Shown here piece by piece: positions 63,958 to 64,000 of a stretch of DNA of 64,000 nt (position 1 is its first letter; each line of letters begins with the position of its first letter). A program made the position numbers and the translations under genes. A model generated the notes under the pieces. It had not been told where the DNA came from. It ran no database searches and worked only from the letters and a program-made list of their open reading frames with translations. Source of the DNA: Gonapodya sp. JEL0774 (Eukaryota; Monoblepharomycota; Monoblepharidomycetes; Monoblepharidales; Gonapodyaceae); contig JADIIX010000094.1 in the NCBI GenBank assembly GCA_027604505.1, positions 24,703 through 88,702 of the forward strand. Direction: 5' to 3'.

Positions 63958-64000
63958 GTAAGTTTTTTTTATGCAACTTGGGGTTCATATAGTTATATTT

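Overview
The window is nuclear DNA of an early-diverging, probably chytrid-like fungus. Genes are dense and carry many short introns (mostly 40-100 nt). The host gene set fits a fungus: a Zn2Cys6 transcription factor, PET100, a PPZ-type phosphatase, kynureninase, LDB17 and CSF1. It also holds genes lost from yeasts but kept in basal lineages, namely DONSON and a very long conventional myosin II. The taxonomic placement is an inference from gene content and introns, not from a database match. Exon models below were built by hand from reading frame, intron phase and GT..AG sites, and phases close in every model called complete. Layout: 1-0.8 kb is the end of ribosomal protein S14 (+). 1.2-9.5 kb is myosin II heavy chain (+). 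10.0-10.9 kb is a divergent pair, a small membrane-protein gene (-) and the cytochrome oxidase assembly factor PET100 (+). 12.4-15.4 kb is a zinc-cluster transcription factor (+), convergent with a DONSON homologue (-, 15.5-18.9 kb). About 18.9-32.0 kb is an accessory island. It holds a complete 12-exon Fanzor gene (eukaryotic TnpB relative, RNA-guided nuclease family; -), a cluster of palindromes just past its stop, a broken gag-like zinc-knuckle remnant, an unrecognised 1053-residue protein gene on the Fanzor strand, a SINE-like Pol III element, an orphan helix-turn-helix-like gene and a truncated DUF5054/GH38-like gene. A tRNA-Leu gene follows at 32.1 kb. Host genes resume at 33 kb: importin alpha (-), the mitochondrial Rho GTPase Miro/GEM1 (+), PPZ phosphatase (+), kynureninase (+), LDB17/SPIN90 (-) and the giant lipid-transfer protein CSF1/BLTP1 (+, 47.7-59.6 kb). 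60.7-64 kb is a second odd area: a methyltransferase-like gene with degenerate motifs and a long acidic tail, a diverged duplicate of one of its segments, and the start of an HMG-box/AT-hook gene that runs off the window. The most notable item is the Fanzor locus. Its three RuvC catalytic motifs and zinc ribbon are intact across a 1117-residue reading frame, and the roughly 400 bp downstream of the stop is rich in short palindromes, where an omega RNA or transposon end would be expected. The window shows no direct evidence of transposition: no terminal repeats or target-site duplications could be identified by eye. A recurrent technical feature is heavy use of AAG (not only CAG/TAG) 3' splice sites in both host and accessory genes.
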